Made by a program: the position numbers and the translations under genes. Below, one piece after another: positions 10,863-21,557 of a stretch of DNA of 64,000 nucleotides (position 1 is the stretch's first letter; each line of letters begins with the position of its first letter). Source of the stretch: Adenophora triphylla var. japonica (taxonomy: Eukaryota; Streptophyta; Magnoliopsida; Asterales; Campanulaceae); assembly GCA_022495995.1 (NCBI GenBank), contig JAFEMH010001234.1, forward strand, positions 310,001-374,000. Direction: 5' to 3'. Below the pieces are notes generated by a model. The model ran no database searches. It was not told the DNA's origin and saw only the letters and a list, made by a program, of their open reading frames with translations.

Positions 10863-12500
10863 AGGAGAGGTTCGAGGCCGGTGATAACAGTGTGGGAACG
10901 CTCGGGGAGCCATCTGGGGGATTTGATTATTATGTACTCTACTCCAGTCAGTCTTCCCCAAAGCAAAAAGGGGTAAAAGAGCAGAAGAACCTTGCCAACG
11001 ACGGAATTGAGACCTTCGGATACCAGAGTACTGCAGAACGGAAGTCCAACCCCCCTCGGGGTCAACCAAGGTTCAGTTTGTCCAGCTCCCGAGTATCCAC
11101 CGATGAAGAAAAACCGACGCCAGTCTGGCGCTCCCACTCAATCAACATGTTGACTGGAGATGGCAACCGCCACAAAAGGCATCAGTATAACCCGAGGGCT
11201 TCGGCAAAGACTCTGCCTCGCAAGAAAAAGGCACGAAGTGACCGGCTTGATGACTCTCCATCCCGAGACAAGGACCAAATCTATGATCCTCACCTATATG
11301 GGAGTATGATCACCTTCTGCGATGAAGATTTGCCAAGAGATGTCTCCCAACACAATGAAGCTTTGTACATCACTATTCGGCTCAACACCGTGTCACTCCC
11401 TGGGGTATTAGTGGACAATGGATCATCGGTAAATGTCCTTCCCCTCAGCATGATGAGGGCCCTCCGCATAAATGAAAGGCGCGTGATCCCATCTACCCGG
11501 ACTGTCAAAGCCTACGACGGATCGTCTCGTCCCATTCTGGGGACAGTGACTCTGAACTCTGCAGTACGAAACCCAAATGGTGCCCGCAAAGTTCCATGTA
11601 ATGGATATCCCCTCCGAGTTCACAGCCCTACTAGGGCGCCCTTGGTTGCATCACATGAAAGCCATAGCCTCCACTCTCCACCAATGCGTCAAATTCATCA
11701 ACCGGCAGGGAGACCTCGAAGTCATAAGGGGTGACAGTTTCCTCATAGGGAACGAAGCTGAAACAATAGCCAAGAACGCCCACAGTCAAACACCGGGGCT
11801 ACATCCTTCAAGAGGCAAGTCTCGCCAGCATCCTTTGGAATCCAGCAATGCCAACTATGTCGACACACTCAAGCGAGCGGACTCCGAAGAAGTTCGATTC
11901 ATCAAATTCAATTGCTATTTCCAACACTTGGAGGCGTACTGGCAGGAAATGCTGAACACCGCCGTGATACAGGCACACAAGTCCCCGGTCCTCAATCACA
12001 GATTTGTCAGTATTCTGCAAACCCATTCTTTGGCCTCGCCGGGCGAGGAGATTTTCATGATAAAAGTCAGCAAACACCGACAGACTCGGCTCGAATCTAT
12101 GAACGTCGTGTGGGACGTCCTCCTTGCTGAACTACCTACCAAGCCTTTCCGCTCGAGTATGGGACATGAGATTTTTCTAGCAGCTCACCGAGACGCAATG
12201 CGTCCTTACATCTGGATTGAGCGGTCAGATTGTGACGAAACGGAAGTCCCCAGAATTGAGGAAGATCCCTACATCCACATGCTCAGCTTTCAGATGCCAA
12301 ACACAGTGGGTTATGGTTCAGACAAAGAGGTGATAGCAACGACTGAAGAGGGAGCACAGAGACCATGCCTTTCCCGAGTTGTGAAGCCACCAACAGCGAT
12401 GCCGCTAAAGAACTGGGAAACTCTCTCAGGCCCGTCCGCGACCAAGGAGGAAATGATCACCAAGCTTGGATTGGTACCCCGTCCCTTTGTGTCAATCTAG
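10742..12500 (+). pseudogene. Protease region of the E2 polyprotein, frameshifted
   Basis: A frame from 10742 to 11734 carries a lysine-rich linker and then the retropepsin-like core GVLVDNGSSVNVLP (around 11402-11446), with DNGSS in place of the usual DTG/DSG, as in Ogre. Near 11565 the reading moves to the frame of 11577-12500, which continues with the protease C-terminal signature LLGRPWLHHMKAI and a long linker that normally leads to reverse transcriptase. A single small indel explains the shift. Confidence 0.75.
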
Positions 12501-12954
12501 GACAAGTCCTCCCAGTCTCTCTCTGTTAAGATCGAGTCTCTAGGGTCGTCCGATGGCCTTACGCCTGAAGACTACGAGTCTGTAGCCAACGTTGTATTCC
12601 CCTTCGTCTTCAATGAAATGATGAACCTTTCTGAGTATCCCTTGATTGCCACTTTAACTAATGATGAATTAATTAATAAAAAAAAATTTAATAATAATTC
12701 ATTAGATAAAGAAGCAGACACATTAAACAAAAAAAATCAAACAACAAAAAAAATCTTTAAGCAGGTTGTCTGGAAGAGGAAAATCGAGCCCAAGCTGCCG
12801 AAGAGATTTTGACGAGTGTGAATTTGGGAACTGCGGAAGAGCCTAAAGAGACGCAGATTGGTCATTTCTTCGAAGGAAGTGGAAAGGATGCTCTGCAAAA
12901 TCCTACAAAATCCTCAATTCAAAGAAAGTCGCCCTCTTCATCAAAGAAAACATC
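12501..12954 (+). other. Deletion scar: reverse transcriptase and RNase H missing
   Basis: After the protease linker comes an A-rich run (12655-12760), then a short piece (LGTAEEPKETQIGHF) typical of the region just before the RT domain. From about 12920 the sequence already belongs to integrase. The whole RT, RNase H and the first part of integrase are therefore lost. The A-rich run lies where Ogre elements are reported to have an intron between protease and RT. Confidence 0.6.
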
Positions 12955-13647
12955 ATGTGCAGATACGGGTTGCCGGCCGAAATCATTTCAGATAATGGAT
13001 CCCACTTCGAAGGGGAATGTGACAAGTTGCTGGCAGAATTCCGAATAACCCGTCACAAGTCATCACCCTACAGGCCCCAAACCAACGGAGCCGTCGAGGC
13101 AGCAAACAAGACTCTGGAAAATATCATCCGGAAAATGGCTGTCCAAGGCAGAGATTGGCCCGAGAAGTTACACCTGGCACTCTGGGGCTATAGAACATCA
13201 GTCAGAACGGCAACTGGGGAAACACCTTTTGCCCTCACATACGGAATGGAAGCCGTACTCCCAATCGAGCTGGAAATACCCTCGCTCCGTATACTGCTGG
13301 AAAGCCAGATCAACGAGGTCGAATGGCTACAGAGTCGCCATGACGAATTGGCCCTACTGGACGAACGCCGACTGAAGGCCATGGAACACATCCGAGCCTA
13401 CCAAGGAAGAATGGCTAGAGCCTTCGACAAGAAAGTAAAGCATCGGGAAATCCGAGAAGGTGATCTCGTTCTAAAAGAAAAGCCCCCAGTCCGTATCAAC
13501 CCTCTCGGCAAATGGGAGCCTGTATGGGTCGGGCCATATGTCGTCCAGAAGATCTTCTCCGGAGGAGCCATGCAACTTGCAGACCTCGACGGGAATCCCT
13601 TTGTACACCCAGTGAATGGTGACAAGCTGCGCAGATACTACGCATAA
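12955..13647 (+). pseudogene. Integrase, C-terminal two thirds (E2)
   Basis: An uninterrupted frame of about 230 residues begins inside the catalytic core: SDNGSHFEG holds the second catalytic Asp and TNGAVEAANK the catalytic Glu. It continues through the GYRTS/TPF block to the C-terminal domain ending KLRRYYA. The zinc-binding HHCC domain and the first catalytic Asp are missing because of the upstream deletion. The stop at 13645-13647 leads straight into tandem repeats. Confidence 0.85.
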
Positions 13648-13667
13648 AAAAAAAGAGAAAAAAAAAA

Positions 13668-14125
13668 GAGTGCTAAAAGAGTAATACCCAACTAGGTTAG
13701 AAACCCGAAAAGGGCGGCCTAGGTAAAAAAAACCAAAAAAAAACAAAAAAAAGAGTGCTAAAAGAGTAATACCCAACTAGGTTAGAAACCCGAAAAGGGC
13801 GGCCTAGGTAAAAAACAGGGTTGCACCAAAAAAAAAAAACAACAAAAAAAAAACAACAAAAAAAACAAAAACAAAAAAAAAAGAGTGCTAAAAGAGTAAT
13901 ACCCAACTAGGTTAGAAACCCGAAAAGGGCGGCCTAGGTAAAAAACAGGGTTGCACCAAAAAAAAACAAACAACAAAAAAAAAACAACAAAAAAAAAAAA
14001 CAAACACAAAAAAAAAGAGTGCTAAAAGAGTAATACCCAACTAGGTTAGAAACCCGAAAAGGGCGGCCTAGGTAAAAAACAGGGTTGCACCAAAAAAAAA
14101 ACAAACAAAAAAAAAACAAAAAAGA
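13668..14125 (+). repeat. Four tandem repeats after E2 pol, 85-135 bp
   Basis: Four copies starting GAGTGCTAAAAGAGTAATAC at about 13668, 13753, 13882 and 14017 share a conserved 70-base body and differ in A-rich tails with C interruptions. Each body can fold as CTAGG...CCTAG around CCC-gaaaa-GGG. The first copy lacks the GGGTTGCACC segment found in the others. Confidence 0.85.
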
Positions 14126-14137
14126 GTTCACCAGTTT

Positions 14138-14186
14138 GAACTACGAAGACCTGAGCTCCTCAAAATGAGGGGAACGTAGGCAGCCG
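14138..14186 (+). other. Conserved 3' box 1 of E2 (hairpin plus ACGTAGGCAGCC)
   Basis: GAACTACG is followed by a small stem (CTCCTC/GAGGGG) and ACGTAGGCAGCC. The same box with a different stem occurs at 20872 and 21407 in this element. This sequence type is common downstream of pol in Ogre/Tat elements; its role is not known. Confidence 0.6.
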
Positions 14187-14433
14187 GAAACGGTTCGGTC
14201 TAAAGCACAAATAAAAGCCATACTTTGGCATCAATACAATTGATCAGACCATGAAAGCGTCTCAAAAAAAAAACTCTAAAGCAATTCAAATATTCATTAC
14301 AAGTTAAAAGCTCTTTGATGAGTCTAAGCCCGATTCATTCCTACAACTGGCAACCTGCTAAAGGAAAACTAAGATACATAATCAAACTAATGTGTCTGTC
14401 ATGGCAAGAAAGGGATACTTGGAAACCTCAGAG

Positions 14434-15893
14434 TCACTCCAAGCCACTCGTACTGGTCTCTCCCTTCTTCTTCCCCCTCCGAGTCTTTCTCTTCTGAACC
14501 GGAAAAATGTCGGTATTCCTCCTACCAAGCTCTGGTATAGGAACAGGGTCTATCAAACCGGCCTCTGTCAGGGCCTTAGTAGCCCTAGCGTCATCCCTCA
14601 TCTCCTGTAACCTAGCTGGTAACATAGGAGCCCTCCTCTCCTGTCTCTTGACGTAAGCCTCATAATCGATCCACGCGCGTCTCCGCTCCTGTCATGAGGG
14701 TTGGCCCTCGCCTCGGCCCTCCTCCTCTCAGAAACGGTCAGGTCCTCCGCACCTACAATGGCCTCACGCCGTCTCAAAATAGCCACCTGAGTCTCTCCTA
14801 GATGCCCCTCGTACCAATCCAGGTACCAAGTGGTCAGGAACACCGGTCTCGGACGCCTGAGAATGACCCGAGGAGGAAAGGCATCGTACCTCCATACTCG
14901 GGAAAGAAATGGAAACACCGAGGGATCATCCATGGAAACAGGAGCCACCACCCTGGTAGCTATATCATCAAAACCCTCCAAAGGAACCTGCTCCAAGCCA
15001 AACTGTCTCAGGACCAAAGCCGGGATATAAAAGCTGGACTGAGAAAGCCCCGGAAGCATGACCACGGGAGACCCATCCTGAAGCACTCTTCGAGTCTCCA
15101 CCCGCCAATGAAGCACCGACCATCTGATATCTTCAGTCTGGCGACCCGCCATCCAACGCTCCCACGAGCCCTGATCATCAAAATCTACATCAACACCTCT
15201 CCTGGCAAAAGTCCAAGGCCTGATCATATCAGAGGTTTCCCGAAGAACCCCCAAACGCTCCATCAGCCACAGGGTCAAGAGGAACGGGCTGCCCCCGTGC
15301 ATATACCGCCGTCCGGTAGCTAATCTGTCGAGAGCATGAAAAGTCTCCCCAAGAATCAAAGGAACGACATCTCTGCCCAGGCGACAGTGAACGACAACAT
15401 CCAGCAGAGACCGATGGCAGATCCCAAAGGAATAGACCATGAACAGGGTGCCAAACATACAAAGTGCAAAGGCATCCCAATAGGCATCATCCACCAAGCC
15501 TAGGCCCCTAAATCTGTCGGGAAGACCGGAAATATCGAAATGATCGGGACCGCGGATCATACCTTGCGCTTCCTCCGGGGAAAGATGAAGGAGGACGCAC
15601 AATCTGTCAACAAAAGAAGCCCCTCCGGGCAAAGGAACCGCTATCTCTTCCACCTCCGGACCTCCAAGCAAGGCCCGAAATTCTTCCACAGTCGGAACAA
15701 TCTCGTTGAAGGAAAGGCAAAAGACATGCCTTCTAGTATCCCAAAACGAAGAAGAAGCTCTTAAGAGGTCATAATCCGGAACCAATTCTTTGAGAGACCA
15801 CAAGCATCGTACCTTGTACCTTTCTTCAAAGAATGATCTTCTCTCGTGCATGATCTCCCTACACCACTCCTTGAACTTTTCAAAGAACAACAT
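14434..15893 (-). pseudogene. Antisense DUF7745-like gene of E2, one frameshift
   Basis: The frame opens with ATG at 15893 and reads about 400 residues before a frame change near 14690, after which the same kind of protein continues in another frame to the stop at 14434. Recognisable blocks (SSSFWDTRRHVFCLSF, EIVPTVEEFRALLGGP, SFGICHRSLLDVVVHC, GGSPFLLTLWLMERLG) match the plant DUF7745 type found as an extra gene in Tat/Ogre elements. The C-terminal tail is basic and ends soon after KRKTRRGKKKGE. No intron is needed. Without the frameshift it would be about 485 residues. Its function is unknown; it is transcribed, if at all, against the retrotransposon. Confidence 0.7.
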
Positions 15894-16013
15894 TTGCCTT
15901 CCTTTGGACAATTTTTGGCCATTTCCATGGTTTTTCTCTCTTTCTCCCCGAAAATGGCTGTTTGGACTGGAGGTTGAAGAAGATATTTGAATTTGAAATA
16001 AAGCAAAGCCAGA

Positions 16014-16064
16014 TTTAAAGCAAAATCAAAGGACAGTGTCAGACGCAGGTCCCCTCCGCGCGGA
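16014..16064 (-). promoter_or_regulatory. Putative promoter of the DUF7745-like gene
   Basis: On the minus strand TCCGCGCGGA (16055-16064) precedes a TTTAAA box (16014-16019), which lies about 120 bases before the ATG at 15893. The plus-strand neighbourhood of the palindrome (GCGGACGTGTTTGT) closely matches the 5' LTR (GCGGACATGTTTGT). Confidence 0.45.
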
Positions 16065-16406
16065 CGTGTTTGTTTTCATCAGAAAAATCTGCAACAGTCC
16101 AAGCTGCTACACCAAAAAGGGAATATTCCGTCCCGGTTGCTCGAAACTTGTGCAAAAACCCTCCCCAAACCAGTCCATATACCAAACACCCTTGCAAAAA
16201 AAAAAAAAACAAGGCTCATGCAACACTGCATTCATATTGCATTGCATTCATAAAATAAAATCCTAAATTATTACATTCCAAAAAAAAAGAGAGTGTACAA
16301 AAAAAACAACAAACAAACATAAATAAAATCCTAAATTATTACATCCAAAAAAAAATGTGCATAATCTGTACAAATCTAAATCTCAAAAAAAAAAATCAAA
16401 AAAAAA
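16065..16406. other. A-rich spacer between the two E2 antisense genes
   Basis: No gene. The segment ATAAAATCCTAAATTATTAC occurs twice (about 16254 and 16324), and A-runs are frequent. It is the 3' flank of the gene ending at 16407. Confidence 0.6.
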
Positions 16407-19191
16407 TCAATCGGAGTCTCCAGCGCCCGATGTCTCCCCCCGGCCCCTCTTGCGACTCGGGCCCGCCTCCTCAGGAGCCCTGAAAATCTCGGGCTCAGAA
16501 TCGTCCTCATCTCCAGAAAGAGGCTCGTCGGGACCAACTGGCACACTCTGATAGGGTAAACCCAGATCCCTGAAGAAATCGTACCCGAAGGTGAAGGCGT
16601 CCGACTCCTGAACATACGGAGACGACCCACCATGCCGCCAGACGTGTCCCTGCCCGTGCGGATCCCCAAGAATGACGTGATCCGAAGGCAGTGCCGCGCG
16701 GTGATCAATGAGAGGAGAAAGAGGGGTCTCGGAAGAAGTCTCCGAGGGAATAGGAGAAGCCTCCCGTCGGACAGGTGCCGGCCGTGGTCTCCGTGCCCTA
16801 GCCTGAGGTGCCCCGCAAGCAACCATCCTCCGTATGAACCTCTTGGCTCCGATCACTTGCTTCGTCAGTGTCTCGACGACCACCTCCGAAAACTGCACAA
16901 AAGCAAAAGCGTCAAAAAAAAAAGAAGTGATGCTAGAGATGATGAAACAAAAGAAGGGGAAAAGGTGAAGCCATACCTTCATACCCGGACGAGGCCGGAA
17001 AGCTCGTGGAAGCCGCTCGGGCTGAGGGATCTGCACCCTCAATCGGACCCCATCCTGAATGTAGGAAAAATCCGTCCGAGGGTACCGCGGGATCCCAAGC
17101 CCCTCCCTCTCCAAAACCTGAGGCATCCTCAGCCTCCTCAAGACGAACGTCGCATATGGCTCGATCGCCACGAAGTCCGAGAAGTGCTGACCTGCTCGGT
17201 AATCATCCCAGGTCACGGACCGATCGCTCGGGTGCATCATGTCAGCGGGAGGCTCCACCGGTGTCCTCAAAGGCGAGTTCACGCCATGCTGGCGCGTCAC
17301 CCTCTCTCCCAGATAGTAGACGTCGCAAGTCAGGCCCCTCAAAATCCTCCGCTGCACCGTCCAGATCTCAGCGCCCTTCAGCTGCGCTACCTCAAAACGA
17401 TCCCAGGGGAAGAATATCATCCCCTCATCCGTCTCGGCCTCCGTCAAAGGAAGGCAATCCGCGTACCTGAGAGTCGTACGCCCCCTGGAGCTTATCTTCT
17501 CCCGGGCATGCTTGGACCAAGACTGCATGGCCGGATACGCCCCGACGTACTCGCCATTGCCTCCACACCGTGACGTGGAAAAACTCCAACGCCCATACCT
17601 GCGAAAGGTAAAAATCCAATCAACCCAGTGCAAATAAAAGTGCGTGCTCAAAGGAAAGAGGGAAAGCACAAAGAGAGCTTATACCTCCAGAGCAACCTCG
17701 AAGCGTGCAGGGAGCTCACGGCCTTCCGGCTGTATCTATCAAGAGCGAAGTACAACTCAGCCAGCCCGGCCTCCCCCCAGGAAATATCTCCAACCGTCTC
17801 CATGTCCTCTAAGGACCTCAGCAAGGCAAAGACTGCCGTCCCCTCAGCATGCCCAAAGAGTGTGCTCGAAAAGGTAAACCAGAGGAAGGACCTAGCAATC
17901 TGCTCGGCGCTAAACCTATCCTCCCCAGCCTCGTAACTCGCGATGGTCTCCACGATCTTGCCGAAGACCACGGCATACTCCATCCCCATCCCCTTTTTGG
18001 GAATAGGGGAAAATCCAAGAAGAGCCTGCAGATCAGCATCGCTGTAGCCATCTCTCCACTCAATGCTGCGTCCATTGAAGGACAGACCCGTGATCGCAGC
18101 ATAGTCAGAAGGCGTAACAGTCGCCTCGCCCCAGAAGAAGTGGAAGGTGTGGGTCGCGTCCCACCAGTGCTGCGCCAGAGCAAACATCAAGCCCTTGCAC
18201 TTAGGGAACTTGACCAGTCCCCTCAAGCACTCGACAAACTCCCAGAGCCCCGTCTCGACAACGATCTGTCTCGGACTCGGCAAAGCTCCTCGGCCCGCAT
18301 CCGGAAGCCGATCCCACAAATCAATCACAGACTCCACCGATCCTCGAGTCTTCATCTTGCTCAGCTGCTCCGTCACAAAACGGTTTCCGCCCTGTAAAAA
18401 AAAAAAGAGAGAAAATGTCAAAAAGATTGCATTTGCAAAAAAAAAAAGAAGAAATTTCGACAGCATAACAGCATACAATGAGCATAGCCCCATTTTTCTC
18501 GCATAAAAGAAAACAATTTTCAGCAAGTCCTAATGCATTCATCAAAAAAAAAAAAAAGAGAAAATGCATTCCTACGGAAGTAAAAAACTCCGTCCCATTT
18601 TCAAAAAAAAAAATGCATACATGCATATCATCCATCTTACATGCAACGGGAGGAAAAATCCGTCCCACTTTTCAAAAAAAAAATCCTAAACATACATCTC
18701 ATATTGGCAAAATGCCCATTCTTTCCAAACAAAATGCATGCATTGCATCATCATTCATCAATATCGAAATTCAAAAAAAAAAAAAATCATCACAATTCTT
18801 CGAATTTTCACATGAAATTTTCGAATTAATCAAAAAAAAATGTGGCAAAAATGCCAATTCTTTTTCCCAAGCAAAATGCACATTTTTGGGACACTCACAA
18901 ATTCATTGCAACATTGCATAGCATCAATATCAATATTCAATATTCAAAAAAAAAAATTTCAAAAATCACCCAAAAATTTCAAACAAGAAATCGACAAGAG
19001 GATCAAAAGGATTCGAAATATACCGTTCGGAGATGCGGATCCGAGGCCCAATGTTGCCAAGCATCGGGGTAATGCTCCTCCGCAACCGATTGCGAGAGAT
19101 TGTAATGCCTCCTCATCCGGACGAGCTCCAATCGCCTCTCCGCTACCGGACCACGTCCTTGGCCTTGAAAAGCGCCTTCCCCGTGTTCCAT
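16407..19191 (-). CDS. Antisense plant-mobile-domain (MAIN-like) gene of E2, intact over four exons
   Basis: Four exons join without a stop: 19191-19024, 18391-17685, 17598-16977 and 16892-16407. The introns are 632, 86 and 84 bp, all GT-AG, with phases 0, 2 and 0, giving 660 residues. The ATG context is good (G at -3, G at +4). Exon 2 carries the plant mobile domain / aminotransferase-like pattern (TFHFFWGEATVTPSDYAAIT, then GLSFNGRSI) known from MAIN-like proteins and transposon-borne relatives. The C-terminus is proline/serine-rich, then acidic (SGDEDDSEPE) and basic (SRKRGRGE), suggesting nuclear location. The third intron is in frame and stop-free, so its removal is predicted, not certain. 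This gene is open although the sense RT is deleted. Its role is unknown; the MAIN family is linked to silencing and genome stability in Arabidopsis. Confidence 0.8.
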
Positions 19192-19325
19192 TGCTCGAAA
19201 AATCAAGAAAAACGGACGAATTTTGAAGCTTCTAGGGCCAAAAATGGTTGTTCTCCTCGTTTCTGTCTCCCTCTCTCTCGGCAACTGCAAAAATTGGACT
19301 GAGGAAGAAGAAGGGCGTTGGCCCC

Positions 19326-19367
19326 ATTAAATACCCCTGACTTTCCATCCCTATCCGCGCGGATAGG
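19326..19367 (-). promoter_or_regulatory. Putative promoter of the PMD gene: 18-bp palindrome and TATTTAAT
   Basis: CCTATCCGCGCGGATAGG (19350-19367) is a perfect 18-base palindrome. On the minus strand it is followed after 16 bases by TATTTAAT (19326-19333), about 135 bases before the ATG. Its plus-strand flank (GCGGATAGGATTGCA) resembles the 3' LTR copy (GCGGATAGGTTTGCA). Confidence 0.5.
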
Positions 19368-19482
19368 ATTGCAAGGGTCAAAATGACCCTTTTGCCCCTT
19401 AAAATTTCAGGACTCTGCAATTCAGTCCCCAACTTGACAAAGTTAACCAAAGTTAACCAAAGTCAGCCCCTTGTCAAGAAAA

Positions 19483-20780
19483 TTACCCCCGGCAAGAAAC
19501 GTAAGACCGAGTGCCCTGAGAAAGATAACGAGATCCCGTATCTTTCATCAAAATTACCTCCGGCAGTCAAACGTAAGACCGAGTACCTGAGAAAGATAAC
19601 GAGATCCCGTATCTTTCATCAAAATTACCCCCGGCAGTCAAACGTAAGACCGAGTGCCCCGAGAAAGATAACGAGATCCCGTATCTTTCATCAAAATTAC
19701 CCCCGGCAGTCAAACGTAAGACCGAGTGCCCCGAGAAAGATAACGAGATCCCGTATCTTTCATCAAAATGTCCCCGGCAGTCAAACGTAAGACCGAGTGA
19801 CCCGAGAAAGATAACGAGATCCCGTATCTTTCATCAAAATCTTCCCTGGGATCAAACGTAAGACCGAGTGCCCCGAGAAAGATAACGAGATCCCGTATCT
19901 TTCATCAAAATTACCCCTATAGCTCAAACGTAAGGCCGAGTGCCCGAGAAAGATAACGAGATCCCGTATCTTTCATCAAAATCTCCCCGGCGGTCAAACG
20001 TAAGACCGAGTGCCCCGAGAAAGATAACGAGATCCCGTATCTTTCATCAAAATTACCCCGCAGTCAACGTAAGACCGAGTGCCCTGAGAACGATAACGAG
20101 ATCCCGTATCTTTCATCAAAATTACGTCCCGGCAGTCAAACGTAAGACCGAGTGCCCCGAGAAAGATAACGAGATCCCGTATCTTTCATCAAAATTACCC
20201 GGCAGTCAAACGTAAGACCGAGTGCCCGAGAAAGATAACGAGATCCCGTATCTTTCATCAAAATTACCCCCGCAGTCAAGCGTAAGACCGAGTGACCCGA
20301 GAAAGATAACGAGATCCCGTATCTTTCATCAAAATCGTCCGGCGGTCAAAGCGTAAGACCAAGTGCCCCTGAGAAAGATAACGAGATCCCGTATCTTTCA
20401 TCAAAATCTTCCCGGCAAATCAAAGCGTAAGACCGAGTGCCCCGAAAAGATAACGAGATCCCGTATCTTTCATCAAAATTACCCCTAGTGAAACGTAAGA
20501 CCGAGTGCCCCGAGAAAGATAACGAGATCCCGTATCTTTCATCAAACGTAAGATCGAGTGCCCCGAGAAAGATAACGAGATCCCGTATCTTTCATCAAAA
20601 TCGTTCCCGACAGTCAAACGTAAGACCGAGTGCCCTGAGAAAGATAACGAGATCCCGTATCTTTCATCAAAATCTTCCCTAAGAAACGTAAGACCGAGTG
20701 CCCTGAGAAAGATAACGAGATCCCGTATCTTTCATCAAAATCATCCAACGGCAGTCAAACGTAAGACCGATTTCCCAGAC
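19483..20780 (+). repeat. Array of 18 repeats, unit about 71 bp (E2)
   Basis: Eighteen copies of a unit built on GATAACGAGATCCCGTATCT follow in tandem from about 19525 to 20740. Each has a GAAAGATA/TATCTTTC inverted repeat around an 11-base loop. The hairpin core is almost invariant, whereas the linker (TTACCCCCGGCAGTCAAACG-like) varies in sequence and length and is nearly missing in one copy near 20545. This is young satellite-like DNA inside the element. Confidence 0.92.
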
Positions 20781-20871
20781 GAATACGTCTGATTTTCCCC
20801 AGCAAAGGCTAACAAAATCCCCAGCAAAGTTAACGGAATCCCAAAAGCCAGCGAGATCTCGAGTAGTACTC

Positions 20872-20916
20872 GAACTACGAAAGGGCTTGATTCCCACTAG
20901 GGATACGTAGGTAGCC
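20872..20916 (+). other. Conserved 3' box 2 of E2
   Basis: GAACTACGAAAGGGCTTGAT leads into a stem ATTCCC/GGGAT and ACGTAGGTAGCC. It matches boxes 1 and 3 in the flanks but uses different stem bases. Confidence 0.6.
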
Positions 20917-21000
20917 TATCATTAGGTCCAGCCCCTCGACCAAAACGGTCACCCTCTCCTTCGGCAGCAGACAAAGTCCACCGAAAGGCCATTTCAAATT

Positions 21001-21212
21001 AAGGTCCGAGGCGCCTAAAAGGCCATCATCATCAAGGTCCGAGGCGCCTAAAAAGCCATCTTCAAGGTTCGAGGCACCTAAAACGCCATCTCCAAGGTTC
21101 GAGGCACCTAAAGCGCCATCTCCAAGGTTCGAGGCACCTAAAACGCCATCTCCAATGTTCGAGGCACCTAAAACGCCATCTTCAAGGTTCGAGGCACCTA
21201 AGACGCTATCAC
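21001..21212 (+). repeat. Seven tandem repeats of about 30 bp (E2)
   Basis: Units of the form AAGGTTCGAGGCACCTAAAA plus CGCCATCTCC start near 21001, 21034, 21064, 21094, 21124, 21154 and 21184, with a stray eighth copy at about 21364. The first two carry GGCGCC where the rest have GGCACC. Confidence 0.88.
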
Positions 21213-21406
21213 TAGAAAGCGATAAATCGCAGTCATCCCCAATGAGAGACCAAGAAAATGGTCATTCCTATCCCAGCGGGCGGATACCCATCGAGACCAA
21301 AAATGGTCATCTCTTATCCCAGCGAGTTTCTTTCCGGCCAGCAATTTGTAGAACTCGCTCACCGGGTTCGAGGCACCTAAAACGCCATCATCTCCGGTCA
21401 AAGGCC

Positions 21407-21450
21407 GAACTACGACTGGCTTGATTCCCCTTAAGGATACGTAGGTAGCC
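21407..21450 (+). other. Conserved 3' box 3 of E2
   Basis: This is the third copy of the GAACTACG...ACGTAGGTAGCC box. Its stem is shorter (TTCC/GGAT context). It lies about 100 bases before the polypurine tract. Confidence 0.6.
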
Positions 21451-21540
21451 TATCGCTAGGTTCAGCCACCCGATCACTCGATCATCCCGCCAAATATGGA
21501 GCCTTACTCTTATCGACGACCCCGCTTCCTTCGAAAGCGC

Positions 21541-21557
21541 CGTCGCCGAGGGGCTAC
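21541..21557 (+). promoter_or_regulatory. Polypurine tract region of E2
   Basis: CGTCGCCGAGGGGCTAC ends directly at the TG of the 3' LTR; GAGGGG is the likely plus-strand primer. Confidence 0.6.

Noticed and set aside
13471..14131. Hydrophobic phenylalanine-rich frames on the minus strand, like membrane proteins
   Set aside because: They come from reading the A-rich tandem repeats backwards; poly-A gives poly-Phe.
16632..17573. 313-codon plus-strand frame opposite the PMD gene
   Set aside because: It is a shadow of the GC-rich antisense exons; it has no domain, whereas the minus strand has a family match and splice sites.
19383..20682. Open frames through the 71-bp array
   Set aside because: Repeat-derived; frames break wherever the linker length changes.
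19483..20780. A CRISPR array
   Set aside because: Units are about 71 bp with no unique spacers, and the context is a plant retrotransposon.
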